A program made the translations under genes and the position numbers. Of a stretch of 64,000 nucleotides of DNA, positions 1-8,729 are shown in pieces. Under the pieces are notes generated by a model, which was not told the DNA's origin, searched no databases, and worked only from the letters and a program-made list of their open reading frames with translations. The DNA comes from CALKZN01 sp050633585 (GTDB taxonomy: Bacteria > Pseudomonadota > Gammaproteobacteria > Arenicellales > Arenicellaceae), in contig JBOEGT010000036.1 in assembly GCA_050633585.1 (NCBI GenBank), positions 13,951 through 77,950 on the forward strand, given 5' to 3'. Within the stretch, counting starts at the first letter, position 1, and each line of letters begins with the position of its first letter.

Positions 1-2
1 TG

Positions 3-467
3 GAATCAGGAGAGTTAGATGCATTAGAGTGGGTTGGACCATCGCTTGATTTGCGTATGGGTTTTCCAAAGGTTGCTCCATTCTATTACACCGGTTGGCA
101 TGAGCCAGCGACAGAGTTGAACTTTTTGGTGAATGAAAAAGCCTTTTCAGAACTGCCTAAAAAGTATCAACGGATACTCAAAACTGCCATGAAATTGGCG
201 GCGTATGATATGTATGTGCAAGCCTATCATGTCAGTGCTGAAAACTTGGCAACCATTCAAAAGGATTTTCCAAATGTTAAAATTCGCGCTTTTCCAACAA
301 AAGTTTATCGTAAATTGGTAAAGTCCACGAATGAGAAGTTAGATGAAATTGCGGAGTCAGGTGATGACTTAACAAAAGAAATCTTGCAATCCATTCGTAG
401 CTATCAAGAGAAAGCTCGTCTATGGACAAGATTTTCTGATCAAGCTTATACAAACAACGCGTTTTAA
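3..467 (+). CDS. TRAP transporter substrate-binding protein, DctP family (5' end outside window)
   Basis: This is the C-terminal part of a periplasmic TRAP solute-binding protein. The reading frame is open from base 3, so the gene starts before the window. The visible part carries the family signature ALEWVGP and the block YYTGWHEPATEL, which is typical of TakP/lactate-type DctP proteins that bind small (keto/hydroxy) monocarboxylates. It lies 141 bp upstream of a second complete DctP gene, and both precede one dctQ-dctM pair, so two binding proteins may share one membrane complex. It resembles the orphan DctP at 25993 more than its neighbour (for example GWHEPATEL and WTRFSD). The ligand cannot be read from the sequence. 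Confidence 0.93.
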   Translation, partial: ESGELDALEWVGPSLDLRMGFPKVAPFYYTGWHEPATELNFLVNEKAFSELPKKYQRILKTAMKLAAYDMYVQAYHVSAENLATIQKDFPNVKIRAFPTKVYRKLVKSTNEKLDEIAESGDDLTKEILQSIRSYQEKARLWTRFSDQAYTNNAF

Positions 468-528
468 AAATAATAAAAAACACGTGAAAAAATTTCTTTG
501 CGTATAACTACGTATAGATCTACCTAGA

Positions 529-561
529 CTAGCGGATTTTATTTTTCAATGAATCCGCTAG
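529..561. terminator. Intercistronic hairpin between two dctP genes
   Basis: A perfect 10-bp inverted repeat (CTAGCGGATT at 529-538, AATCCGCTAG at 552-561) with a 13-nt loop lies between the two binding-protein genes. There is no clean T-run after it, so it may stabilise or process the mRNA rather than terminate it. Confidence 0.5.
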
Positions 562-608
562 ACTATTAACTACCAACAATAAAACCTTCTAATTGAGGAA
601 TATAAATC

Positions 609-1670
609 ATGAAAAAAATGGCAAAAGTAGCTGCGGTTCTTGCAGCGGCAGCCTTCACAAGCAATGCGTTGGCAGCAGACATTACATTGAAGCTGGCTCA
701 TGTATGGCCAAAAGACTTCCCTTACTTTGCAACATCAGTATCGGAATATGCTGATCTCGTTTCTGAATTATCAGACGGGAAAATTGAGATTAAAGTTGAT
801 AGTAAAAACAAACACAAAGCGAATGCTGGTGGTGTTTTTGACTTCGTGAAGTCTGGTCAATACGATATTGGACAATCCGCATCTTACTATTATGGTGGTA
901 AAGATCCAGACACGTTATTTTTCACAACGATGCCATTTGGCATGACAGCGACTGAGCAAACAGCTTGGTTCTATGAAGGCGGTGGTCTTGATCTCGCCAA
1001 CAAAGTCTATGCAAAGCATGGCATGGAAGTGATGCCAGCGGCTAACACTGGCCAACAAATGGGTGGTTGGTTTCGCAAAGAGATTAATAGCGTTGACGAC
1101 TTAAAAGGCCTGAAAATGCGTATCCCTGGTTACGGCGGTAAAGTCATCGCGGGCTTGGGTGCTGTACCAACAAACTTGCCAGCAGGTGAGTTATATCAAG
1201 CACTAGAGCGTGGCACAATTGATGCGCTAGAGTGGGTTGGACCATCTCTTGATTTACGTATGGGCTTCCATAAAGTTGCACCCTACTACTACACAGGTTG
1301 GCATGAGCCTTCAACGGAATTGATGTACTTTTTCAACAAAAAGAAAATGGACTCTTTGCCAAAATGGGCACAATCTATTTTACGTAATGCGGCTAAGTTA
1401 ACGGCTTACTCAGCATCTAGTGAAATGTTTGATGCATCGGCTACTAACTGGGCGTCGATTACAACTGAGTATCCAAATGTGAAAGTAAAAAGTTTCCCAA
1501 CAGAAGTCATTGATGCATTGAAAGCCTCGAATGACAAGTTGATTGCTGAAGCGGCTGCAAAAGGCGGTTTAGCAAAAGAAATCATTGATTCGCAAGCGGC
1601 TTATTTGAAAAAAGCTCGTGCTTGGACAAGTATTGGTGATAAAGCTTACTTGAATTCAATCGCTAAGTAA
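609..1670 (+). CDS. TRAP transporter substrate-binding protein, DctP family
   Basis: This is a periplasmic binding protein that delivers a carboxylate to the DctQM complex encoded just downstream. It has 353 residues, normal for DctP. Residues 1-22 are a signal peptide ending ALA. The GLKMRIPG motif places the family's conserved carboxylate-binding arginine near residue 171, and EWVGP lies near 208-212. The start has an AGGA-type ribosome site about 8 bases upstream. A strong terminator (1692-1724) separates it from dctQ, which would keep binding-protein mRNA in excess over membrane-subunit mRNA. The C2/C3 acid genes around it make lactate, glycolate or a 2-oxoacid likely ligands (inference). 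Confidence 0.95.
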   Translation: MKKMAKVAAVLAAAAFTSNALAADITLKLAHVWPKDFPYFATSVSEYADLVSELSDGKIEIKVDSKNKHKANAGGVFDFVKSGQYDIGQSASYYYGGKDPDTLFFTTMPFGMTATEQTAWFYEGGGLDLANKVYAKHGMEVMPAANTGQQMGGWFRKEINSVDDLKGLKMRIPGYGGKVIAGLGAVPTNLPAGELYQALERGTIDALEWVGPSLDLRMGFHKVAPYYYTGWHEPSTELMYFFNKKKMDSLPKWAQSILRNAAKLTAYSASSEMFDASATNWASITTEYPNVKVKSFPTEVIDALKASNDKLIAEAAAKGGLAKEIIDSQAAYLKKARAWTSIGDKAYLNSIAK

Positions 1671-1691
1671 GTTTTAGCGAAGTGTTTACTG

Positions 1692-1724
1692 AAAGGGCGA
1701 AAACATTGTTTTCGCCCTTTTTTT
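1692..1724 (+). terminator. Rho-independent terminator between dctP and dctQ
   Basis: A perfect 13-bp stem (1692-1704 with 1708-1720) and a 3-nt loop are followed by T residues to 1724. It probably acts as a partial terminator, so that dctQM is read at a lower level than dctP. Confidence 0.9.
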
Positions 1725-1777
1725 AAAGTCACAAACATATTATTGTAAAAATTTTCAATGAACGACTTAGGTTTATT

Positions 1778-2428
1778 ATGTTATTAAAGTTAGAAAAGGG
1801 GATTAATAAGCTCATGGATTGGGTAGGCATTTTTGCCGGCATTCTATTGATATTGTTAGTCGTTGTGATTGCCTTTAATGTGTTCAATCGTTATTGGTTT
1901 CAAATTGATGGCGTTGGTGTTGGCTTTGAAGAGTTAGGTTGGCATATTTATTCAGCCGTTTTTATGTTGGGTATACCCTTCGCTCTTAGGTCTGGCTCAC
2001 ATGTTCGAGTCGATTTAATCTTTGAAAACTTAACGCCTAAATCACAAGCGATTATTGACTTGGTTGGGTCATTGATTTTTCTCACTCCACTTTGTTTGAT
2101 CGTCATCTGGGGTGGTTGGATTTATGTGATAGAAGCATGGCAACTGGGTTCTCATCCAGATGCATTTTCTGACTTAATACGACAAATCATTACCACGGGT
2201 ATTGGAGAACAAAGCCAAGATCCAGGTGGTTTGTTAAATCGATGGTTTATTAAAGGCTTGATTCCTTTTACTTTCTTATTATTACTCCTAGCAGCAATTT
2301 CTTTCATGATTCACAAAATTAATATTTTATTGAATGTCGAAAAAGCCGATGACAAAGTCGTACATGGGCAGAGCTATATTGATGCGGGTCTAGAAAACGC
2401 ATCGGATACTACAGCAGAGGAGAAATAG
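1778..2428 (+). CDS. TRAP transporter small membrane subunit, DctQ family
   Basis: This is the small integral subunit of a TRAP transporter, which pairs with DctM in the inner membrane and helps dock the binding protein. It has 216 residues and about four hydrophobic segments (near residues 15-38, 50-68, 90-115 and 155-178). The EELGWHIYSAVFMLG segment with a following HVRVDL motif is the DctQ hallmark. A hydrophilic insert at about 125-150 and a hydrophilic C-terminal tail (190-216) are longer than in typical DctQ proteins, as in the mannitol/chloroaromatic-type subfamily. The stop is 2 bases before the dctM start, so the two genes are translationally linked. Confidence 0.93.
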   Translation: MLLKLEKGINKLMDWVGIFAGILLILLVVVIAFNVFNRYWFQIDGVGVGFEELGWHIYSAVFMLGIPFALRSGSHVRVDLIFENLTPKSQAIIDLVGSLIFLTPLCLIVIWGGWIYVIEAWQLGSHPDAFSDLIRQIITTGIGEQSQDPGGLLNRWFIKGLIPFTFLLLLLAAISFMIHKINILLNVEKADDKVVHGQSYIDAGLENASDTTAEEK

Positions 2429-2430
2429 TC

Positions 2431-3753
2431 ATGATGGGAGTATCAATTTTTATTGTCGCCTTGTTAGTCCTTTTATTTGGATTTCCGGTTGCATTTACCT
2501 TTGCGGGTATTGGCATTATTTTTGTTATCTTCTTTGCCGAAGCAAATCAATTAGTGCAAATTCCACATAGAATTTATGCCAACTTTGGTGATGGCGGTGA
2601 AGGTGTTGTTTTGATGGCAATACCACTTTTCATCTACATGGGCTTAATTCTTCAGCGAACTAAGTTGGCGGAACAATTGCTGGAGTCCATGGGCCGGCTG
2701 TTTGGTTCATTGCGAGGCGGTGTGGCGATTTCAACCGTATTAGTCGGTGCTCTTTTAGCGGCATCAACGGGTGTGGTTGGCGCTAGCGTAGTGGCAATGG
2801 GGTTAATTTCCTTGCCTGTTATGCTCAGATACGGCTATAGCAAAGAACTCGCGACAGGGACTATTTGCGCGGCTGGAACACTTGGACAAATTATTCCACC
2901 GTCAATTGTGTTAATCATCTTAGGTGATGTATTGAGTGTGCCTGTTGGCGATTTATTCCGCGCTGCTATTGTGCCGGGTTTAATTTTGATTGGTTGTTAT
3001 ATCACCTATATTTTACTTTTTTGCATCATAAAGCCTGATTCTGCGCCACCTGTTCCGTTGGAAGATGATAGCGTCTCTAAGACGAAGGTTATCCTTGATG
3101 CATTAGTCGCTGTAGTGCCGCCATTATTATTAATTTTGGTCGTATTAGGGTCTATTTTTTCAGGCTTTGCTACGCCGACAGAGTCTTCTGCCTTAGGGTG
3201 TATTGGCGCCGTTGTGTTGGCAATTGCTTATCGAAAATTTTCATTCTCAATGTTTTGGGAAGGGTCTTTAGAGACAGTCAAAATCACGGCTATGGTATTT
3301 GCTGTGTTGCTTGGCGCATCAATTTTTTCAATGGGTTTTGCATACACTGGTGGTGAGGAAGAGGTTGAAAAGTTATTACTGAGTATTCCGGGTGAGAAAT
3401 GGGGATTTTTGATTTTCGTGATGTTACTCATCATGGTGTTAGGTTTTTTCTTAGACTACATTGAAATTTCATATATTGTATTACCTTTGGTGTATGTCGT
3501 TGTCGAAGAACTAGGCATCAATGTTGTATGGTTTGCTATTCTGGTTGCAATGAACTTACAAACATCATTCCTGACACCACCATTTGGGTTTGCCCTCTTT
3601 TATTTAAAAGGAGTGGCTCCAGATAATGTGAGGACAGCGGATATTTATCGTGGTGTACTACCCTTTATTATGATTCAGTTCACTGTAGTGCTAGCGATTC
3701 TATTCTTCCCAGAATGGTTTGGCCTAACATCTGAAGCCGCTAAATTATGGTAA
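2431..3753 (+). CDS. TRAP transporter large membrane subunit, DctM family
   Basis: This is the large channel-forming TRAP subunit, an ion-transporter superfamily protein that uses the Na+ gradient to import the solute brought by DctP. It has 440 residues and about 12 hydrophobic segments. Diagnostic blocks are MAIPLFIYMG (about residue 65), LLAASTGVVGASVV, GTLGQIIPPSIVLI, FATPTESSALG and LQTSFLTPPFGFALFYLKG near the C terminus. It directly follows dctQ, and a terminator lies downstream. The closest paralogue in this window is the DctM at 8726. Confidence 0.96.
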   Translation: MMGVSIFIVALLVLLFGFPVAFTFAGIGIIFVIFFAEANQLVQIPHRIYANFGDGGEGVVLMAIPLFIYMGLILQRTKLAEQLLESMGRLFGSLRGGVAISTVLVGALLAASTGVVGASVVAMGLISLPVMLRYGYSKELATGTICAAGTLGQIIPPSIVLIILGDVLSVPVGDLFRAAIVPGLILIGCYITYILLFCIIKPDSAPPVPLEDDSVSKTKVILDALVAVVPPLLLILVVLGSIFSGFATPTESSALGCIGAVVLAIAYRKFSFSMFWEGSLETVKITAMVFAVLLGASIFSMGFAYTGGEEEVEKLLLSIPGEKWGFLIFVMLLIMVLGFFLDYIEISYIVLPLVYVVVEELGINVVWFAILVAMNLQTSFLTPPFGFALFYLKGVAPDNVRTADIYRGVLPFIMIQFTVVLAILFFPEWFGLTSEAAKLW

Positions 3754-3823
3754 CGCCTATTGGGTCGGTGTCAGTTGTGTAGAAAATACAGTTGGCTAGT
3801 GCATCTTTAGCCAATGTTATACT

Positions 3824-3858
3824 GAAGGCGTCTTCATTTTCAATGAAGGCGCTTTTTT
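3824..3858 (+). terminator. Rho-independent terminator after dctM
   Basis: A GC-containing stem built around CTTCATT/AATGAAG extends through GCGT/GCGC and is followed by TTTTTT. It ends the first TRAP operon, ahead of the histidine kinase gene. Confidence 0.8.
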
Positions 3859-3892
3859 GTTTGTACGGTTTAATCGATCGAGGTGTTAAGCA

Positions 3893-5287
3893 ATGAAATT
3901 TAATCAAAAAGTTTTTCTGCTAGCAGTATTGCCAATGTTAGCGGCAATGCTATTCACAATTCTGTTAGTCAATGTTGAAACACGGCAATTGTCGAATAAA
4001 CAAGCATTCGAGCTCAAGCAAGCGCTACTAGATATTCGGAAAAATGAGTTAGTTAACTATACGAATTTGGCATTTTCAGCCATTGACCATATTTATAGTT
4101 CGCCAGAAATTGATGAAGGTTTTGCTAAAGAACGTGTGAAAGAAATTCTGACCAATCTTGAATATGCTCAAGATGGTTATTTCTATGCTTATACAGATAC
4201 AGGGACGAATGTTGTGCACCCAAAACAACCCTACCGTTTAGGAGAAAATTATTGGGATTTAACAGATCCTGAGGGCAAGCCAGTGATTCGCGAATTAATT
4301 CAACAGGCTCAAGGCGGTGGTGGATATACTGAATATATTTGGGATAAACCCTCGTTGGGAGCAACGGCCAAAAAATTAGGTTACTCCAGATTGTTAGATA
4401 ATTGGGGATGGATGGTCGGCACCGGCATGTATATTGATGACCTGGATAATCAAGTGATGACGATGCAATCTTCTATGGATAAACATATCAAACAAACCAG
4501 TTTTGTTATTTTAGCCATTGCATTAATTTCCGCTGCATTAATATTTATTTCTAATTTAGCGCTTCAGGTAAATGAACGAAAATTAGCAGACAATAAACTC
4601 CAAGAATTGACGAAGCGAGTTTTGAACACTCAAGATGAAGAGCGGCGACGAGTGTCACGTGAATTGCACGATGGTATATCTCAATCATTGGTAGCGATTA
4701 AGTACTCTCTTGAAGAAGCGGCATCCTTATTTGAGAAAAAAGACTCAGAACATGCGCGTTTAGTCGAACAAAGTAATCACTATTTAGAGACGACAATGCA
4801 AGAAGTTAGACGCATATCTCGTGATTTACACCCTAGCGTTTTAGACGACTTTGGTTTGATGGCCGCTGTCGATAGCATGGTTGAAGAGTTTAAAAAGCGC
4901 TGTGATATCGATGTGAACTTAAAGAAACTCAAGGTTCGTAACTTGTTGCCTCAAGATGCGAAAACCGCATTGTATCGTGTGACGCAAGAAGCCTTAACAA
5001 ATATTGAAAGGCATGCCGGAGCAAGTAAGGTCGACATTGAATTTAAAATGCGTGGTAAATGGTTTCAAGTGAGCATTGCGGATGATGGCGTTGGATTTGA
5101 TGTACACGGTAAGCGATTTAAAAAAATGCCAGAAGTAGGCATTGGTTTGAGGAATATGTCTGAGCGTTTGGGGTACTTTAAAGGGTCATTTGATATTAAA
5201 TCGACAGAGAACGGCACTGTGATTGTGGCAGCTATTCCTAGAAACTTAATTATGCAACCAACGCTGAATCAAACGGAGGAAGTATGA
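3893..5287 (+). CDS. Sensor histidine kinase with extracytoplasmic Cache domain
   Basis: This is a membrane sensor kinase of the NarX/DegS type. The 464 residues read in order: TM1 (about 7-25), a periplasmic single-Cache domain (about 40-195, with WGWMVGTGMYIDD near its end), TM2 (about 203-222), a HisKA_3 dimerisation domain with phospho-accepting His259 in RRVSRELHDG, and a HATPase domain with EALTNIERHAGA, DDGVGFD and GIGLRNM boxes. Cache domains of this kind often bind small carboxylates. The gene overlaps the response-regulator gene by 4 bp and lies just after a TRAP operon, so it probably senses the transported acid or a related one (inference). Confidence 0.93.
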   Translation: MKFNQKVFLLAVLPMLAAMLFTILLVNVETRQLSNKQAFELKQALLDIRKNELVNYTNLAFSAIDHIYSSPEIDEGFAKERVKEILTNLEYAQDGYFYAYTDTGTNVVHPKQPYRLGENYWDLTDPEGKPVIRELIQQAQGGGGYTEYIWDKPSLGATAKKLGYSRLLDNWGWMVGTGMYIDDLDNQVMTMQSSMDKHIKQTSFVILAIALISAALIFISNLALQVNERKLADNKLQELTKRVLNTQDEERRRVSRELHDGISQSLVAIKYSLEEAASLFEKKDSEHARLVEQSNHYLETTMQEVRRISRDLHPSVLDDFGLMAAVDSMVEEFKKRCDIDVNLKKLKVRNLLPQDAKTALYRVTQEALTNIERHAGASKVDIEFKMRGKWFQVSIADDGVGFDVHGKRFKKMPEVGIGLRNMSERLGYFKGSFDIKSTENGTVIVAAIPRNLIMQPTLNQTEEV

Positions 5288-5922
5288 ACACTGAAAAAAG
5301 TAAGATAACACTGGTGATTGTAGATGATCACCCCTTGGTCTTAGATGGGCTTGTCTCGCGTTTGGAACGTTCTGAACAAGTTGAAGTGATTGGTCAAGCA
5401 AGTAATGGGCAAGAGGCTATTCAACTGGTAGAGAAATTGATGCCTGATGTGGTGTTAATGGATATCAATATGCCTGTGATGAATGGCATCGATGCGGCTG
5501 AGATTTTTAAAGAACGATTTACAGCAGTTAAGTTATTGGTTTTGAGTATGCACGATGATCGCGAGTATGTGATGAACATGGCACGAGCGGGTGCCAAAGG
5601 ATATGTGTTAAAGAGTGCGTCAGCGGATGAGATGCTCATGGCGATCAAAGCCGTCCATATGGGAGGCGTGTACTTCAGCCCCAGTATTGCGGAAATTCTC
5701 ACGTCAAAAGAGAATAATATTCACGACGATACCCTAAGCTCGCGTGAACAAGTGGTGTTGAAATTACTTGCGAGTGGTATGAGCAATAAGGAAATGGCCA
5801 GAGAATTAGATATTAGTGTTCGAACCGTTGAAACGCACCGTCGTAATATAAAAAATAAACTTGAAATTTCAACGACCCCAGGCCTGGTCAGATATGCTAT
5901 TGACCATGGCTTAAGTGACTAA
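5284..5922 (+). CDS. LuxR/NarL-family response regulator
   Basis: This is the cognate response regulator of the preceding kinase (4-bp overlap). Its 212 residues comprise a receiver domain (about 8-125) with acidic residues D14/D15 and phospho-acceptor D60 in VVLMDINMP, then a GerE-type helix-turn-helix (about 147-212) containing LLASGMSNKEMARELDISVRTVETHRRNI. It is likely to activate or repress one of the neighbouring TRAP operons. The target sites are not identified. It is convergent with the gntR-type gene at 5924, with only one base between stop codons. Confidence 0.95.
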   Translation: MNTEKSKITLVIVDDHPLVLDGLVSRLERSEQVEVIGQASNGQEAIQLVEKLMPDVVLMDINMPVMNGIDAAEIFKERFTAVKLLVLSMHDDREYVMNMARAGAKGYVLKSASADEMLMAIKAVHMGGVYFSPSIAEILTSKENNIHDDTLSSREQVVLKLLASGMSNKEMARELDISVRTVETHRRNIKNKLEISTTPGLVRYAIDHGLSD

Positions 5923-5923
5923 T

Positions 5924-6724
5924 TTATTGATTTTCTTTTTCTAATAACGATGCCATTTCATTACTAATCGATTCTAGATTTTCTCCTCGCAGTAGGTCTT
6001 CGCTATTATGAGACTCCTCGTAGCGTAATTCAGCGATTCGTTTTTCAATCCCAGCAATATGTTTCTTCATTCTTTCACGAGCAAGAATCGGGTCTTTATT
6101 GAGGATTGCTTCCATGATTCCGCCATGTTCTTTGGGTAAGCGAACATGACGGTTTTCGGTGGATTCGTGGAAATAACTGCTCACACTCACTTCCAGTACG
6201 TTCAGCAAATTGCGCATTAAATGCACGATAGCAGGGTTGTTCGAGGCTTCGGCAATGGCCATATGAAATGCAACATCGGCTTTTGCTTCTTTCTCTGGCA
6301 CGCCATCATTATGCGTTTCCAGTAATTTTTCAAACGATAGTTTAATGTTTTCTCGTTGAGCGTTAGTGGCACGTTTAGCGGCAAAATAGGCAGAAAGTGC
6401 TTCTACGGCAAAACGCAGTTCTAAGATATCAAAAGAAGCATTTCGATCATTCGCAAATAACTCAAGCAAAGGATCTGCAAAAGAAGCACCTATTTCGTCA
6501 GTGATGTAGTTCCCACCGCCAGGAACTTTACGAACGATGCCTTTGGCCTGAAGTTTATTGATTGCTTCACGAATCGATGGGCGGGATACATTAAATTGCT
6601 CGGCCAATTCTCGTTCGGGCGGTAATTTATTACCGGCCAATAACTCTCCAGATACGATACGTTGTTGAATTGCTTCAGCAACAGTGTCTGAAATGGAGGT
6701 GGATTTAACTTCTTGAAATTTCAT
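5924..6724 (-). CDS. GntR-family regulator with FCD ligand domain
   Basis: This is a FadR/LldR-type transcription regulator with an N-terminal winged helix (ELAEQFNVSRPSIREAINKLQAKGIV) and a C-terminal all-helical FCD domain, which in this family binds organic acids through a metal. I prefer the ATG at 6724, with AAGG just upstream, over 6748; this gives 266 residues. It is divergent from the second TRAP operon. The two ATTGGTA(T/A)(T/A)ACCAAT palindromes at 6837 and 6877 lie between them and have the TGGTNNNACCA form bound by this family, so it probably represses that operon and perhaps the lut region, where the same site recurs at 25929. Confidence 0.92.
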   Translation of the reverse strand: MKFQEVKSTSISDTVAEAIQQRIVSGELLAGNKLPPERELAEQFNVSRPSIREAINKLQAKGIVRKVPGGGNYITDEIGASFADPLLELFANDRNASFDILELRFAVEALSAYFAAKRATNAQRENIKLSFEKLLETHNDGVPEKEAKADVAFHMAIAEASNNPAIVHLMRNLLNVLEVSVSSYFHESTENRHVRLPKEHGGIMEAILNKDPILARERMKKHIAGIEKRIAELRYEESHNSEDLLRGENLESISNEMASLLEKENQ

Positions 6725-6763
6725 AAACCTTGGAGCATTAAAAGGCAACTTTATTGTTTTTTA

Positions 6764-6787
6764 TTATAAATGACGCGTCATTTATAA
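6764..6787. promoter_or_regulatory. 24-bp perfect palindrome
   Basis: The bases from 6764 to 6787 form a perfect palindrome with the core TGACGCGTCA flanked by TTATAAA/TTTATAA. It lies 40 bp upstream of the preferred gntR start. It is unlike the TTGGTA-type operators nearby, so it may be the site of a different dimeric regulator or a short cruciform. Confidence 0.55.
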
Positions 6788-6836
6788 GTGGTCAAACATA
6801 ATTTTAACATGGCAATTTTGAATTCTAATATAAAAT

Positions 6837-6851
6837 ATTGGTATTACCAAT
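6837..6851. promoter_or_regulatory. FCD-GntR-type operator, copy 1
   Basis: ATTGGTATTACCAAT is a 15-bp palindrome matching the TGGT-N3-ACCA form of FadR/PdhR/LldR-type operators. It lies between the divergent gntR gene and the TRAP operon at 6969 and may overlap a -35 box (TTGGTA). An identical 15-mer occurs at 25929. Confidence 0.75.
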
Positions 6852-6876
6852 ATACCTGTGATACCCTCCTGCCACT

Positions 6877-6891
6877 ATTGGTAATACCAAT
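6877..6891. promoter_or_regulatory. FCD-GntR-type operator, copy 2
   Basis: ATTGGTAATACCAAT differs from copy 1 at a single central base, and its centre is 40 bp away. Two near-helically phased sites suggest cooperative binding of two dimers across the promoter of the downstream dctP gene. Confidence 0.75.
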
Positions 6892-6968
6892 AAACCATTA
6901 TTCAGAAATTAGACGTTTGATGGCTAAATTAACAATAAATACATAGCCAAATATTCCGGAGGAAATTC

Positions 6969-8036
6969 ATGAAATCATTTTTAATCAAGTCTGCTGCAGT
7001 TGCAGGTTTAACCGCGATCGCAGTAGGAATGTCGACACCAGCACTAGCAAAAGATAAACCTGTACTGTTGAAAATGCCCATTTACTACGGCTCTCACCTA
7101 CCTGGTTTAGGTTCCACGGCAAAATACGTTGCTGATAGAGCGTCTTTGCTAAGTGGTGGAGATGTCAAAATTAAATTATACGAACCGAAGAAATTAATTG
7201 GTTCAAAAGAAATTTTAGATGCAGTTTCAACCGGTAAAGTTCAGGCGGGCTTTGATACACCAGGGAATTGGGGAGGCAAAATGCCGGCGGCACGATTATT
7301 TTCTGCCGTTCCTTTTGGGCCAGAGGCACCAGAATACTTAGCGTGGCTAATGTATGGAAACGGTGGGAAATTACACCAAGAATTGTATGACAATTCAGGC
7401 TATAACGTGAAAACATTGACGTGCGGCATCATTGCCCCTGAAACCTCAGGCTGGTTCAAAAAAGAGATTAAAAGCCCAGAAGACTTAAAAGGCTTAAAAA
7501 TGCGTTTCTTTGGCTTAGGTGCTGAAGTGATGGAAAAATTAGGCGTGAGTACGGTTGGCCTTCCGGGCGGTGAAATTTTCCCAGCATTGGAAAAAGGAGC
7601 GATTGATGCAACAGAATTTTCAATGCCTGCCATCGATAAACGTATTGGTGTTAGTAAAATTGCAAAATACAACTACTATCCAGGTTGGCATCAGCAAGCA
7701 ACTGTTTTTGAACTCATTGTGAACAAAGACACCTGGAACGGGATGAGTGAGCGCCAACAAGCGATTGTGACAGAGCTTTGTCGTGCAGCGACCTTAGATT
7801 CATTAGCATTGGGTGAAGCTATTCAACCTCCCGTTATGGCGGAAAATGAAGCCAATGGTGTGAAAAATTTGTATTGGTCTGAAGATATGTTGGACACGTT
7901 TAAAGCAAAATGGGATGAAGTCGTGGTTGAACAAAAAGCAGCTGATCCAGCATTTGCAAAAATTTGGGCTGATTTAGAGGCATTCCGTAATAGCTATGCG
8001 CTATGGGAAAAGAATGCATTCTTGCCTCGCAAGTAA
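6969..8036 (+). CDS. TRAP transporter substrate-binding protein, DctP family
   Basis: This is the periplasmic binding protein of the second TRAP system (355 residues). Residues 1-27 form a signal peptide ending ALA. The conserved carboxylate-binding motif reads GLKMRFFGLG, PGGEIFPALEKGAIDATEF is in the expected place, and YYPGWHQQATVFEL replaces the GWHEPATEL of the other copies, so it has diverged in ligand contacts. The start is preceded by GGAGGAA. Two GntR-type operators lie upstream, and a 12-bp hairpin separates it from dctQ. It belongs to the TakP-like branch by motif; the ligand is unknown. Confidence 0.94.
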   Translation: MKSFLIKSAAVAGLTAIAVGMSTPALAKDKPVLLKMPIYYGSHLPGLGSTAKYVADRASLLSGGDVKIKLYEPKKLIGSKEILDAVSTGKVQAGFDTPGNWGGKMPAARLFSAVPFGPEAPEYLAWLMYGNGGKLHQELYDNSGYNVKTLTCGIIAPETSGWFKKEIKSPEDLKGLKMRFFGLGAEVMEKLGVSTVGLPGGEIFPALEKGAIDATEFSMPAIDKRIGVSKIAKYNYYPGWHQQATVFELIVNKDTWNGMSERQQAIVTELCRAATLDSLALGEAIQPPVMAENEANGVKNLYWSEDMLDTFKAKWDEVVVEQKAADPAFAKIWADLEAFRNSYALWEKNAFLPRK

Positions 8037-8086
8037 AGCTTCGTCACTTTTACGTTCTACTTTTTAATAAGTAAATATTGCGTTTC

Positions 8087-8114
8087 AAGGATAGAAGGTT
8101 TTCCTTCTATCCTT
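8087..8114 (+). terminator. Hairpin between dctP and dctQ
   Basis: A perfect 12-bp stem (AAGGATAGAAGG at 8087-8098 with its complement at 8103-8114) and TTTT loop are followed by a weak T-tail. It is probably a leaky terminator or 3'-end stabiliser, as in the first TRAP operon. Confidence 0.7.
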
Positions 8115-8153
8115 GTTTCACGCTTAATTTATTTGATTGAATAGGAAAAAACC

Positions 8154-8729
8154 ATGTCTTCAGGTTACCAATCTCTCGATCCAATACCTCCTGTGAGTGA
8201 TACTTCATTAGCGAAGTTCACCTTTGTTTTGGATAAAATTATTCATTTATCAGCACGCATTTTTTGTTGGTGTTACGTCTTATTAATAGCGGCTATTTTA
8301 ATCAATGTTGTTCTACGTTATGGCTTTAATAATGGCCTTATTGTTTTCGAAGAAATTCAGTGGCATTTATATGCTTTAGGCATGATGTTTGGTTTGTCAT
8401 ATGCCGAAATTACCAACAGCCAAGTCAGAGTCGACGTCGTTGCAGACAAGCTAACACGGCGCACTGTCCGGAAATGGGAAATTTTTGGCGCTTTGTTTTT
8501 TGTTTTACCATTTATCTTCGTTGTTCTATTTAACAGTATTGATTATGTGGCTGATTCATATCGGGTGAGTGAATCTTCCAATTCACCGCTTGGCTTGCCT
8601 TATCGTTGGGCCATTAAAGCTGTCATTCCAGCTAGCTTTGTTCTACTAGCAATTGCTGTTGTATCAAGGTTGCTGCATAACATTGATGCACTGATGACAC
8701 ACCAAGATCAGGTTAAAGGAGGTGAGTGA
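8154..8729 (+). CDS. TRAP transporter small membrane subunit, DctQ family
   Basis: This is the small membrane subunit of the second TRAP transporter, with 191 residues and about four hydrophobic segments (about 38-60, 68-85, 108-130 and 155-175). FEEIQWHLYALGMMFGL followed by QVRVDV is the DctQ signature. It lacks the longer insert and tail of the first DctQ in the window. The stop overlaps the start of dctM by 4 bp, which indicates translational coupling. Confidence 0.94.
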   Translation: MSSGYQSLDPIPPVSDTSLAKFTFVLDKIIHLSARIFCWCYVLLIAAILINVVLRYGFNNGLIVFEEIQWHLYALGMMFGLSYAEITNSQVRVDVVADKLTRRTVRKWEIFGALFFVLPFIFVVLFNSIDYVADSYRVSESSNSPLGLPYRWAIKAVIPASFVLLAIAVVSRLLHNIDALMTHQDQVKGGE

